From an uncultured Planktomarina sp. (GTDB taxonomy: Bacteria; Pseudomonadota; Alphaproteobacteria; Rhodobacterales; Rhodobacteraceae): DNA of 64,000 nt. Shown in pieces: positions 45,719-54,289 of this stretch. A program made the position numbers and the translations under genes. Position 1 is the first letter of the stretch. Every line of letters begins with the position of its first letter. The notes under the pieces were generated by a model. The model was not told the DNA's origin. It did not search any database and worked only from the letters and a program-made list of their open reading frames with translations. Where the stretch lies: positions 18,104 through 82,103 of the forward strand of contig CALSQF010000002.1 of assembly GCA_943788425.1 (NCBI GenBank). The letters are read 5' to 3'.

Positions 45719-45772
45719 TTAATCCTCCCAGATTTTTTTGCCCCGTTAGAAGCAACGTCAATAGAATCTCTT

Positions 45773-45788
45773 TGGAGCATATACTCCA
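45773..45788. promoter_or_regulatory. Palindrome in the divergent tctC/response-regulator gap
   Basis: TGGAG-CATATA-CTCCA is a perfect dyad, 55 bases from the tctC start and 26 bases from the direct repeats at 45814. Confidence 0.4.
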
Positions 45789-45813
45789 GGTTGATGCTTG
45801 CTGTGTAATCTGC

Positions 45814-45846
45814 GAAACTTTCATGAAACTTTCATGAAACTTTCAC
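45814..45846 (+). repeat. Three tandem 11-bp repeats (GAAACTTTCAT), candidate response-regulator site
   Basis: GAAACTTTCAT is repeated head to tail at 45814-45824, 45825-45835 and 45836-45846 (last base differs). An 11-base period places each copy on the same DNA face, the usual arrangement for OmpR-family regulators. If the regulator starts at the GTG at 45864, the repeats lie in its leader; an in-frame ATG at 45834 would place them inside the gene. Confidence 0.6.
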
Positions 45847-45863
45847 GGATTGGAAAAACAGCA

Positions 45864-46538
45864 GTGCGCATCACGCTTGTTGAAGACAATATCAGCCTCG
45901 CGAAAGGCATTACCTATCGTTTGGAAGATGCAGGCCATTCCGTGGATGCGATTGCCAATGGCGACGAGGCGCAAGACTACCTCATCCAAGATGGCGCCGA
46001 TCTCGTGATTCTAGATATCAATCTGCCAGGAATGAATGGGCTGGATCTGCTGGCGCAAATGCGCAAGCGCGGTGATGTGCGGCCGGTGATCTTGCTGACG
46101 GCCCGGGCTGAAACGCAAGATCGGGTCACAGGATTAGATGCCGGGGCCGATGATTATTTGATCAAGCCCTTCGAGATGGCCGAGTTGGAGGCCAGAGTCC
46201 GCGCCCTTCTGCGCCGCCGCGCTATTCCGCAGCAAAAGCTCCGCAAAATTGGATCATTGCATTACGATCCAAACGCACGCCAATTGTTTGATGGCCAAAC
46301 CGCCCTGGAAATACCCCGCCGCGAAATGTCGGTCTTTGAATGTTTGCTCAGTGCAGACGGACGGTTGGTCTCCAAAAGCGCAGTGCTCGATCATGTCTAT
46401 GGGGTTGGGGCTGATATAGAAGAAAAAGTCGTCGAAGTTTATATCTCGCGGCTCCGCCACAAATTGAAAGACTACGGCGTTTTGATCCAGGCACGCCGGG
46501 GACTGGGGTATCACATTTTGGCGCAGGAGAGCACATGA
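45864..46538 (+). CDS. tctD: OmpR-family response regulator, second TctD-type
   Basis: 224 aa from the GTG at 45864 (VRITLVEDNISLAKG), the classical family start; longer in-frame starts at 45834 and 45798 would read through tandem repeats. Receiver with D51 in LVILDINLPGMNG and Lys in DDYLIKPFEM; winged helix ending RRGLGYHIL. It overlaps the kinase gene by four bases (ATGA) and is divergent from the second TTT operon, its probable target. Confidence 0.85.
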   Translation: MRITLVEDNISLAKGITYRLEDAGHSVDAIANGDEAQDYLIQDGADLVILDINLPGMNGLDLLAQMRKRGDVRPVILLTARAETQDRVTGLDAGADDYLIKPFEMAELEARVRALLRRRAIPQQKLRKIGSLHYDPNARQLFDGQTALEIPRREMSVFECLLSADGRLVSKSAVLDHVYGVGADIEEKVVEVYISRLRHKLKDYGVLIQARRGLGYHILAQEST

Positions 46539-47901
46539 AACCCAGCTCTTTGAGGGCTCGGCTGACGCTGATCATCCTGCCGCCTTTGCTCATCATCTCT
46601 TTGATTGCCGGTGCTTGGCAGTTCCACAATACAACTCTGCGTGCCGAAAGCATCTTTGACAAAGGCCTGCTCTCCGCTGCAATCGCGATATCGCGCGATG
46701 TCGCACTATCGGATGGGGATGCAATCAGCCCGTCGACGCGTCGCCTGTTGGCCGATACCTCTGGGGGCACGATATTTTATCATGTGTTTGCCCCGGACGG
46801 CGTCTTTGTGACAGGATATTCAACCCCGCCAATCCTGCCCAGCAAGGCTCCCAAAGGGGTCACAGATCCCTATTATTACAACAGTGTCTATCAGGGCGAA
46901 AAAGTTCGAGTGCTGCGCTTTCAAGATGTGACTTTGGTCAGTGGCATTGCCGGAATTTTCAACATCACTGTGTGGCAAAATGCGCGCGTGCGCAGCAGCT
47001 TTGTGCGCAATGTCTTGTCGCGATCCTTTGCGGTGATTGCCGCGCTGGTGATGAGCGTTGCTATCGTTGTTTGGTTCGGCGTGCGTTTGGGGCTGCGACC
47101 GCTTTTGGAGCTTGAGCGCGCCATTGCCAAGCGCACGCCAAGCGAATTGGAACCAATCCGCAGGGCTGTTCCCACCGAGGCCCAAGGGCTGGTGACAACT
47201 TTAAATGGTTTGTTAAATCGGGTGTCTCGCCGCATCAGCTCAAAGGATGAATTTATCTCGAACGCGGCCCATCAGCTGCGCAACCCCATGGCCGGGGTTC
47301 TTGCGCTGGCCGAAGCGGTCACCACAGCACCAAACCCCCAAACAGCGCATCAGCGCAGCGCGGAGCTGCTGCAAGCCGCACGCGAGGCGAGCGATCTGAC
47401 CAATAAGCTTTTGTCCTTTGAGCGCGCGGGGGGCACGGATGTGTTGCGATCAGGCAGCCAGATTGATCTCAACCAGCTGATCGTGAATGCCGTCAACGCC
47501 TTTGAACAAAACCACCCCAAGGCCAGCTTGAAAGTGACGCAAGATTTGCCCCGCGAACGCCTCTTTATTCAGCCGATCAAACCATGCTCCAAGAAGCCAT
47601 TTTGAACATATTCAGCAATTCTTTGGTGCATGGCGGACCAAAGTTGACGCAAATTTGGGTCACGCTTCGCAAGAGCAACGCCACGGCAGAAATTCTCATT
47701 CAAGATGATGGCATTGGAATACCCGAGGAGCGCCACCTCGAAGCACTAAGCCGATTTTCACAAGCCGGCGGTGGCCCCGGCAGCGGGCTTGGCCTCGCCA
47801 TCGCCGTCCGCGTGATGAAAAATCATGGCGGGCAATTGAGCATCTTGCCCTCCTCCCGTGGCGCGACAATCAAACTGCGCTTGCCTTTGCTGGAGATCTG
47901 A
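46535..47901 (+). pseudogene. tctE: TctE-type histidine kinase split by a frameshift
   Basis: The first frame (46535-47605) holds TM1 (about 8-27), a periplasmic domain, TM2 (about 162-182) and the H-box SNAAHQLRNPMAGVLALAE. The second (47584-47901, other frame) holds the N-box LQEAILNIFSNSLVHGG, DDGIGIP and GSGLGLAI. The switch needs one base more or two fewer around CCGATCAAACCATGC (47574-47588). When corrected, the kinase is about 455 aa. As written, the kinase lacks its ATPase domain and could not signal. Decay or sequencing error. Confidence 0.82.
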
Positions 47902-48080
47902 TCCTCCGCCCGGTGCGGCGGCGGCAAGTGCTGTGCGCAAAACCTGTGAAGTTCTCGAACCGATGCAAAAAACGGAAGCGCCGGTAAAATTATTGTGGCG
48001 CTTCTTTGCGCCCATACGCTACACTATGTGTGTTATCCCATTCAAATGACCCGTCAATACAACTCCAAGAGGCCTGCTGC

Positions 48081-49178
48081 ATGAGCGCTATCGCAGCCAT
48101 CGATGTCCGTCTATTTCATATTCCCTTGGCAGAGGTGTTGGTGGATGCCAAACACGGCGACCATCATATTTTTGAGCTGATCACCGCAACCGTCCATCTT
48201 GAGGATGGATCATCTGGCACCGGTTATACCTACACGGGCGGCAAAGGCGGACATGCGATTGCTGCCATGATATCTCATGACTTGACCCCATTTCTTTTGG
48301 GCCAATCCGCAACGGATGTGGAAGGTCTCTATGATGCGATGCAATGGCACGTGCATTATGTGGCGCGCGGCGGCATCGCTGCATTTGCGATCTCTGCTGT
48401 GGATATTGCACTTTGGGATCTGCGTGGCAAACGCAGCGGCCAGCCTCTTTGGCAAATGGCCGGCGGCGCGGCGCAGTCTTGTAAAGCCTATTGCGGCGGC
48501 ATTGATCTTGGCTTTCCCCTGCCAAAACTTTTGGACAGTGTCCAAAGCTATCTTGACCGTGGCTTCAACGGCGTGAAGATCAAGATTGGTCAACCCACCC
48601 TCGCGGAAGATATTGCCCGAATAAAAGCCGTACGCGATCTCATCGGGCCAGATATCACATTCATGGTGGATGCAAATTATTCGATGACAGTCGCAGAAGC
48701 AATCACCGCAGCCAAGGCCTTTGCACCCTACGATATTACATGGTTCGAAGAGCCAATCATCCCCGACAACTATTTGGGCTACGCTGAGATCCGCGCAGCA
48801 ACGGGAATGCCTCTGGCGATGGGAGAAAACCTGCATACAATTCATGAGTTTGAGCTGGCATTTGCGCAGTCAAACCTGAGCTTCATCCAACCCGATGCCT
48901 CCAATTGCGGCGGCATCACCGGCTTTCTTCAGGTCGCAGCCCTGGCCAAACAAGCCGGTATCCCGATTTGTAGCCATGGGATGCAAGAGCTGCATGTGAG
49001 CCTTGTTTCCGGCCAAAAAAACGCGGGCTGGATCGAGGTCCATTCCTTCCCGATAGAGCAATACACACAGCGCCCGCTCGTCATTGAAAACCACGTGGCG
49101 CTGGCCCCAAATACCGCAGGGATCGGCGTGACTTTCGACTGGCAAAAACTTGAGGCCGCGAACCTGTTGGTAGGCTAG
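48081..49178 (+). CDS. Enolase-superfamily enzyme (mandelate racemase/muconate lactonizing type)
   Basis: 365 aa from the ATG at 48081 after AAGAGG. Barrel-fold catalytic residues: Lys pair K166/K168 in VKIKIG, metal ligands D197 (VDANY), E223 (WFEEP) and E249 (GEN), and H299 in CSHGM. The Lys and His acid/base set fits the mandelate-racemase subgroup acting on sugar acids or hydroxy acids (dehydration or racemisation). It follows the kinase after 179 bases and may supply a step of the carboxylate pathway of this locus. Confidence 0.87.
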   Translation: MSAIAAIDVRLFHIPLAEVLVDAKHGDHHIFELITATVHLEDGSSGTGYTYTGGKGGHAIAAMISHDLTPFLLGQSATDVEGLYDAMQWHVHYVARGGIAAFAISAVDIALWDLRGKRSGQPLWQMAGGAAQSCKAYCGGIDLGFPLPKLLDSVQSYLDRGFNGVKIKIGQPTLAEDIARIKAVRDLIGPDITFMVDANYSMTVAEAITAAKAFAPYDITWFEEPIIPDNYLGYAEIRAATGMPLAMGENLHTIHEFELAFAQSNLSFIQPDASNCGGITGFLQVAALAKQAGIPICSHGMQELHVSLVSGQKNAGWIEVHSFPIEQYTQRPLVIENHVALAPNTAGIGVTFDWQKLEAANLLVG

Positions 49179-49537
49179 TGGATGCACCTATATGGGGTTA
49201 CCAAATACACTGATCGCTGCGCTTTTGCCTCCCGATGCAGCCATTGGGCAGCTGGCGCGGCAACACTGCAATATGCAGCGCTCGGATCGCCTGGGCGGCG
49301 TTCCATCCGGTTGCTCATTGAAATGCGCAGAGCAACACTATGGCACCCAATATGTGCATGTGATTGTCATTGCGGATGGCCGTCAGCGCGACACTCACTT
49401 GAAATAGGCCGTAACAAAACCGCAGCAAGCTCAGTTTAGGCTGGTGTGAAGAAGCTACAGGCTTAGGAGCTACTCGGGATTTATAAATCCTCTTACAAAC
49501 GGTGTTTGAATAAGTTGAAGGGGTTGTATGCCCGAGC
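49179..49537. other. Gap without a supported gene
   Basis: Open frames of 71 and 85 codons on the plus strand and 88 on the minus strand overlap here. None has a ribosome-binding site or a recognisable sequence. It marks the start of the accessory region. Confidence 0.5.
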
Positions 49538-49786
49538 TTAGAGACTACGCGCCCGGAGCAGCGCCTTCCGAATAAAAGCATCTTTCAACAGGCACTTGAG
49601 TTGGGTATTAAGCCGGTCATTATTCTTCAAAGCCTTGAGCTCATTTTGCGTTAGGCTGTAAGGGTCATCATCCAGCTTCCTACGCAGACTCATGTCGTTC
49701 CAAACCGAAGTGATAATTATGCGTTCTTGATCTGTCATACAAATAGTAACGGCAACACAAGCTTCAGTGTTAGTGGGCAGATACAT
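49538..49786 (-). CDS. Small hypothetical protein with leader-like helix
   Basis: An 82-aa ORF with a GGGGA site four bases before its ATG. The central part, ITSVWNDMSLRRKLDDDPYSL, superficially recalls the leader helix of nitrile-hydratase-like peptides (W-D-x-x-L-R-x-x-L-x-x-x-P). The C-terminal 30 residues are basic (KCLLKDAFIRKALLRAR). No maturation enzyme is nearby. Could be a real orphan gene or chance. Confidence 0.45.
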   Translation of the reverse strand: MYLPTNTEACVAVTICMTDQERIIITSVWNDMSLRRKLDDDPYSLTQNELKALKNNDRLNTQLKCLLKDAFIRKALLRARSL

Positions 49787-50129
49787 TTATTCCCCCATGC
49801 CTAGGAACATCTCACGAGTCTCTATGCAGTATATGCTCAATAGCGGTGCGTGATACTCCAGAACCTGAAACTCATACGCGTTGATGCGCTGCGCCATCAT
49901 GCTTGTAAGCGCTTATGTTACATGCACCTTAAGCGGTCTCTTAGTCCGATGAGGCAACCAGAGAGCTGTGCACGTTTTAAGCCGAAATTCGAAGCAAAAT
50001 TCATTGTTGGTTATGGGTTAATCGTCCGGTGAGACCGTCAAAAGGCAATTTAACGTTGACATACCTCATAGCGTTAACTCCATCAAAGAGATGCGCGACG
50101 CTGCGAGCGTAAGGCGAAGAAGATCCGAA

Positions 50130-50432
50130 ATGCAAATGAACTTATATATTCGTACATTCACAACACCTGTTGATGCACAGATGTTTAAAAGCGTGCTCCA
50201 AACAAAATGGCCTGAGATGATCGCTTCCATCGAGGGCGCCCGCTTTAGGCTGTTATACAATGAAAGCACTCCGAACGTATCAACGGTGGGTTGGGAGTTT
50301 TCTAACTCTGAGGTACAAAAGGAGATAGAAGCACTGATCAAATCTGAGATTTCTAAGTTCACTAAGGCGTTACCGAACTGCCCAATTCATTATTCAGGTG
50401 CTGTTGAGCTTGATTTTGTTGGGAGAATTTAA
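50130..50432 (+). CDS. Small hypothetical protein, possible dimeric alpha-beta barrel
   Basis: 100 aa from the ATG at 50130 (MQMNLYIRTFTTPVDAQ), preceded by AGAAG; an upstream ATG at 50091 is in frame. The order strand-helix-strand-strand-helix-strand (NLYIRTF, DAQMFKSVLQTK, RFRLLYN, VGWEFSN, KEIEALIKSEI) suggests a ferredoxin-like fold. The two ORFs at 50.9 and 51.2 kb look alike in size and layout but not in sequence. Unknown function. Confidence 0.5.
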   Translation: MQMNLYIRTFTTPVDAQMFKSVLQTKWPEMIASIEGARFRLLYNESTPNVSTVGWEFSNSEVQKEIEALIKSEISKFTKALPNCPIHYSGAVELDFVGRI

Positions 50433-50683
50433 GCAGACATACTTCCTGACGTCATGAAAACTCTTCACCGTTTTACAATTCAATGTCTGGCCTGAGTAAT
50501 ACCCGGGTGACAGCCAATCTAAGTGAGCTCAAATTCTCCAACATTCCTCAAGCCCTGGTTTTGGCACAGGGAAATTTATAATGCCGCGGCCCGCAAAACC
50601 ACTTTAATCTATGTCGTAGTTTTTACCTTTTGGGGATTTTAGCCTCACTATGATACCACTTTCACAAAGGGGGGTTATTAGCT

Positions 50684-50902
50684 GTGATCGAACCGATGAC
50701 CGAGACTGACAAAACAGCAGCGGATGTAATTCGGGCTTTCGCTGCGGTTGCCACGGGGGTGCAAGGTCTAGCTATGGGACAATCACCTCCAATCCCCGTT
50801 TTGACATGCAAGCAATCCAATAGTCAGATTTTAGTCGACATTTTGGATGTAATTTTAGCCACTGGAGGCCCACATGCAAAAGCTATCAATCATCAGGTTT
50901 AA
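50684..50902 (+). CDS. Small hypothetical ORF
   Basis: 72 codons from a GTG (MIEPMTETDKTAADVIRAF) with GGGG upstream. It overlaps the next ORF by 29 bases, compatible with translational coupling. No family recognised; could be spurious. Confidence 0.3.
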   Translation: MIEPMTETDKTAADVIRAFAAVATGVQGLAMGQSPPIPVLTCKQSNSQILVDILDVILATGGPHAKAINHQV

Positions 50903-51161
50903 ACCTAAGCCAGGTTACCTCGATGAATTTGCCGCAAACTTAAGCGCTTACAATGAAACCAAGCACCGAGTGTTCCACTTAATGAAATCAGGCGAAGAGT
51001 TACATGCGATCGTCATAAGAGATGCCAATATACTTGCTCAGGATGCCGCCGATGGCGTAAAATTTCTTGATAGCCAGCGGCATCTTCTGCAGGAGTTTGA
51101 CTCAGTGAACAGGCATACAATCCCGTTAAGCGGCGATTTAATACACACCACCGTGAAATAA
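50874..51161 (+). CDS. Small protein resembling antibiotic-monooxygenase-like dimeric barrels
   Basis: A 95-aa ORF beginning MQKLSIIRFKPKPGYLDEFAANL, a pattern typical of ABM-type ferredoxin-like proteins: first strand, K/R-P-G-turn, long helix. ELHAIVIRDANIL follows as the second strand. Catalytic residues of a true monooxygenase cannot be assigned. It lies 39 bases before the next small ORF. Confidence 0.5.
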   Translation: MQKLSIIRFKPKPGYLDEFAANLSAYNETKHRVFHLMKSGEELHAIVIRDANILAQDAADGVKFLDSQRHLLQEFDSVNRHTIPLSGDLIHTTVK

Positions 51162-51200
51162 CTTTGAGTTTGCAGCTCTAAGACTAAAGGAAAATGAACG

Positions 51201-51458
51201 ATGTTATTTATGGTAAAAGTTACGCATGATTATTCAACATGTCAGGCGCACCACCCCACTAAGGCAGATCTATATAAAAATACGTTAGCGAACTTGGGCG
51301 ATCACGGCATTAAAGTTCACGGGCAATACTCAAATCGGCTCATCCATACAAACTTCATCATATGTGAAACAGATAGCTTTGAGGCGTTAGATGCGGCCTT
51401 TGATCCGATCCTTGAGATGGGTCATTTTGAGGCTACCCCTGTTATGAAGCGGGATTAA
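51201..51458 (+). CDS. Small protein, DUF3303-like/dimeric alpha-beta barrel
   Basis: An 85-aa ORF with AAAGGAAAA before the ATG. Begins MLFMVKVTHDYSTCQAH, then a helix, GHYG-like turn (DHGIKVHGQY), NFIICETDSFEALDAAFDP and a final strand EATPVMKRD. This order resembles stress-responsive small barrels that bind a ligand between two subunits. It ends 45 bases before tRNA-Leu (opposite strand). Confidence 0.55.
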   Translation: MLFMVKVTHDYSTCQAHHPTKADLYKNTLANLGDHGIKVHGQYSNRLIHTNFIICETDSFEALDAAFDPILEMGHFEATPVMKRD

Positions 51459-51503
51459 CAGAGCCTGTAAGCAGCCCTCAATTCATGTGTGTTTGTCGGT
51501 TTT

Positions 51504-51587
51504 TGGTACCCAAGGCCGGACTCGAACCGGCACGCCTCGCGGCGGGGGATTTTGAATCCCCTGCGTCTACCATTCCGCCACTTGGGC
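51504..51587 (-). tRNA. tRNA-Leu(CAA)
   Basis: The minus strand folds as a type II tRNA. The acceptor is GCCCAAG with CTTGGGT (one G-T pair), the anticodon stem is GGGGA/TCCCC, loop TTCAAAA gives anticodon CAA, a long variable arm follows, the T loop is GTTCGAGTC, and CCA is encoded at 51506-51504. The anticodon and long variable arm identify leucine. Confidence 0.95.
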
Positions 51588-51691
51588 TTATCGATTACAC
51601 TGCGTTTCCTGCGTTCTCGCTTTGAAAATCTTGACTGTTAAATTGGGACCACGTCTCGTAAACGTCTACCAAATTTAGCAGCGGATCATCT

Positions 51692-52007
51692 GTGCAAGAA
51701 GATTTAACACAACTCGTCTTAGCCAAACTCGAACCCGAAGGAACTGGTAAGCGATACTTCGTCTACGGCTCGAATCTTGATGGATTTGGTAGTGAAATTT
51801 CTGCGAAAGGTAAAGCCAGTTATTCTGTCTAAATAGGAATAAACGGCAGAAGAAGCGCGACATGCGAAAAATATAGCTGCAATTGAGCAAAGCGCAGTAT
51901 CAGATGAACAGGCCGAAGCGCAGGTAATGTTTGCCGATGCTCTAAAAAGAGCGGCCCGCAGTGACCAAGGCGACAGGGCTGCTGGAGAGCTTAGTAAAAA
52001 ATCTTAA
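51692..52007 (+). pseudogene. Debris of a tyrosine integrase N-terminus next to tRNA-Leu
   Basis: From a GTG at 51692 the frame reads LAKLEPEGTGKRYFVYGSN and then DGFGSEISAKGKASYSV before a stop at 51830. This matches the arm-binding N-terminus of tRNA-targeting phage or island integrases (RYYVWDTKLKGFGVRVTPKG type). A second open piece (51846-52007, ARHAKNIAAIEQSAVSDEQ...) follows in another frame. The catalytic domain is missing. The 51588-51990 stretch contains nothing else. Confidence 0.6.
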
Positions 52008-52527
52008 ACAACTTGTCGAGAATTGCGTTAAATTGCGTCAAAATGTGCTGCGCAGCGATTGGGTCGCCGATCACCGCGACCGTAAGCTCGGCCGTGACCG
52101 CAGTGGTAAATCCCGCTGCAGCCTTCGCCAGATTGACCAGCCCGCGCATGATCTGGCGATTTTTCAGATCATCCTGCGCATCATTGAGGGGGGCTTCAGA
52201 TATTGTCTCCTTCAGATCCGTATCAAGATCCTTGAAATATTCCATAACCTCCCGGTCTGCGATATCGCCCATTTTAGGATCTAGGTTGGCCTTTTTAAAT
52301 TGCTGCTCAATCGCCACCGCATCCGCTGTGCCCGATGCCAAAGGTGCCGGGCCAATGGCCCCGGGGGCGCCAGCAGGCGGCTGCTCAGGCTGGAGGTATT
52401 TGCGCATCATTTCATGTTGCTCAAAAAGCGCTGTGGTGTCGCTTATAAGACTGTCGCTCCAGGCCCCCACCGCCGCCTCATCCTTGATGCTTTTGATGCG
52501 GCCTGTAGCGTTTTCATACCTATACAA
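51991..52527 (-). CDS. Unknown helical protein downstream of the TIR gene
   Basis: 178 codons from a TTG without a ribosome-binding site; an in-frame GTG at residue 20 has GGATGAGG upstream. Mostly helical: a charged N-terminus, a Pro/Ala-rich linker (QPEQPPAGAPGAIGPAP, about 46-62), an acidic helix (VMEYFKDLDTDLKETIS) and a hydrophobic C-terminal stretch (LVNLAKAAAGFTTAVTAELTVAVIG). It lies 48 AT-rich bases after the TIR gene on the same strand and may be its partner, or a truncated gene. No family recognised. Confidence 0.5.
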   Translation of the reverse strand: MYRYENATGRIKSIKDEAAVGAWSDSLISDTTALFEQHEMMRKYLQPEQPPAGAPGAIGPAPLASGTADAVAIEQQFKKANLDPKMGDIADREVMEYFKDLDTDLKETISEAPLNDAQDDLKNRQIMRGLVNLAKAAAGFTTAVTAELTVAVIGDPIAAQHILTQFNAILDKLFKIFY

Positions 52528-52575
52528 ATTTTTATTTTTATATTTTAAAACAATTTAATATTTGGATGTATTGAT

Positions 52576-53532
52576 CTACAATACGCCCAAATCAAAGTTA
52601 TAGTTGCGCGCTAAAAAATCAGCCCTGATGTTCTCAATGAGCTCTATGAAGGCCCTGCGCAGGTCATCCAGATCTTTGGGGTTATTTGCCGGTGGCGGCG
52701 TATGAAGCGGCTTATCTCCCAGGATCACCTTGCCGTTCCGCACTGCAAATTCAACTGCGGAGGCGGTTTCCAATTGCTGTTTCACATTTGCATCATCAGG
52801 ATCCAGTTTTAGCTTGAGCGCCTCTAACAAACGTAAACTTTCCAGCGTATCTGACTGGCGATCCCAATCGGTCAAACTGGCATATTGAACCTCGCCAAAG
52901 CCATAGGGCAGCGGCGCGCTGTCAAGCTTGGCATGCATCAGCTTGCCCTGGCGTTTCCCCTCTCCGGCCTCCTCAATGACACTGTGTGATCGCACGCTCT
53001 GCTTGGTCCAAAGCGTGAGAACCGCCTGACACTGTGCCAAATTGCCTTTAATTCGGTCGCGCCACCGATCCCTCGGCACGATATCACCATTCCACCAGAT
53101 GTTGATATTATGGGCTTGCAAATAGCGGACGATCCCAGCCACTTCTATCTTATTATCATGAGCATAGGGGATAAATACAAAGGGTGCCTCGGGCTGTTCC
53201 GGTACCACCTCGCTCCCCGGCGGTTCGGGCCACGCGTCTGGATAGGTGAGACGATCTGGTATGATCACCACCCGATCCACATTCATGTCTTCAAGCTGCC
53301 CCTACGTCAGACCCACGGTCTCGCCAAGATCTGTAAACTCCCTCTCACCCGCATCATTGATAACTGTCCGAAAGTCCGCCCCCAGCATGTTCGCCGCCAG
53401 CAGGTCCGCATCCCGCAGCTCCGCCCGCAGCAGGTTCGCTCTAGACAAATTAATCTTGACGCCCGATCGGACATATCGATTCCACACATCAACGCTTTGC
53501 TTCAATATTTCGAGCTGCTTGGGATCTGCCAT
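52576..53532 (-). pseudogene. Pentapeptide-repeat/TIR-domain protein interrupted by an in-frame amber codon
   Basis: The N-terminal 76 codons (53532-53305) form a pentapeptide-repeat segment (INLSRANLLRAELRDADLLAANMLGADF) ending GETVGLT. Then comes TAG at 53304-53302, and the same frame continues GQLEDMNVDR and PDRLTYPDAWPEP. Pentapeptide proteins commonly end in GLTQ-QL...LP--L--P--W, so the TAG stands for a CAG Gln. The remaining 237 codons carry a TIR domain: FVFIPYAHDN, INIWWNGDIVPRDRW, VLTLWTKQSVRSHSVIEEAG with the candidate NADase Glu. The downstream piece has an ATG at 53286 and might be made alone. TIR enzymes often deplete NAD in phage defence. Confidence 0.75.
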
Positions 53533-53728
53533 AATCCTGCCTGTATTAAATACATACCTTCAATTTTTTTGGATTTTAACATGGTTTACAGATAGACGAA
53601 ATAAAACTCTAATCATAGCGCGCAAGGCTTCAGCCGATCTTTGGTGCCGGGCGCTCCGCCGGAGAACGGAGGCCACAGGGTCATCTGGGGGCTGATGTCA
53701 GGCGTTCAGACTGAGATTATATCTGGCG

Positions 53729-54217
53729 TTAAAATCGGGCGCGGGTCACCTGACCTTGCACCCCTTCCCAAGCGGCGGTGGCCAAAGACATGCCCAAAAT
53801 ACGTTTGGGATTGGTGGGCGGCGGCATTTCAACACCGCTCAAAGGTCGAAATCCGAATCTTTGATAATAGGGCGCGTCCCCCACCAGCAGCACCTTGTTC
53901 CAACCAAGTCCTGGCGCCAAGGCCAGGCTTTCACGAATCAAATATCCCCCCAGCCCCTCGCCCTGCCGAGTTGGGTGGACGGCAATCGGCCCAAGCAAGA
54001 GCACGTGACGCTCCCCGACACAGACAGGCCAATAGCGAATGGCACCGGCCAGAATGCCATCTGGATCCCGCGCCACCTGTGACAGGGCGGCAATCGGCGG
54101 AGTTCCCTCGCGCAATCGATAGGAAGACAAAGCCTCCCGGCCCGGAGCAAAGCACAAATCATACAGCGCTTCGACTTCCCACCAATCTGCGTCTGTCTCG
54201 CGGTTTAAATGAAACAC
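53729..54217 (-). CDS. GNAT-family N-acetyltransferase
   Basis: 162 aa with the acetyl-CoA loop VHPTRQGEGLGGYLIRESL near 79-97 (Q/R-x-x-G-x-G/A) and a C-terminal YYQRFGFRPL typical of YhbS-like acetyltransferases. Substrate unknown. Divergent from the flavin reductase-like gene, whose start lies 72 bases away. Confidence 0.82.
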   Translation of the reverse strand: MFHLNRETDADWWEVEALYDLCFAPGREALSSYRLREGTPPIAALSQVARDPDGILAGAIRYWPVCVGERHVLLLGPIAVHPTRQGEGLGGYLIRESLALAPGLGWNKVLLVGDAPYYQRFGFRPLSGVEMPPPTNPKRILGMSLATAAWEGVQGQVTRARF

Positions 54218-54289
54218 CGCCCCGTCCTCTTTCGTTTTGCAACTGGCCTAACACGCGGTTACGCTTGGCGCAAACCCAGAGGAGAGCAC

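Noticed and set aside
49182-49439. Overlapping plus-strand frames of 85 and 71 codons
   Set aside because: No ribosome-binding site, unusual composition (Cys and His rich in one frame), no family resemblance.
52013-52558. 181-codon plus-strand frame opposite the unknown helical ORF
   Set aside because: The minus-strand frame has more protein-like composition and continues the direction of the TIR gene. I cannot fully exclude the plus-strand frame.
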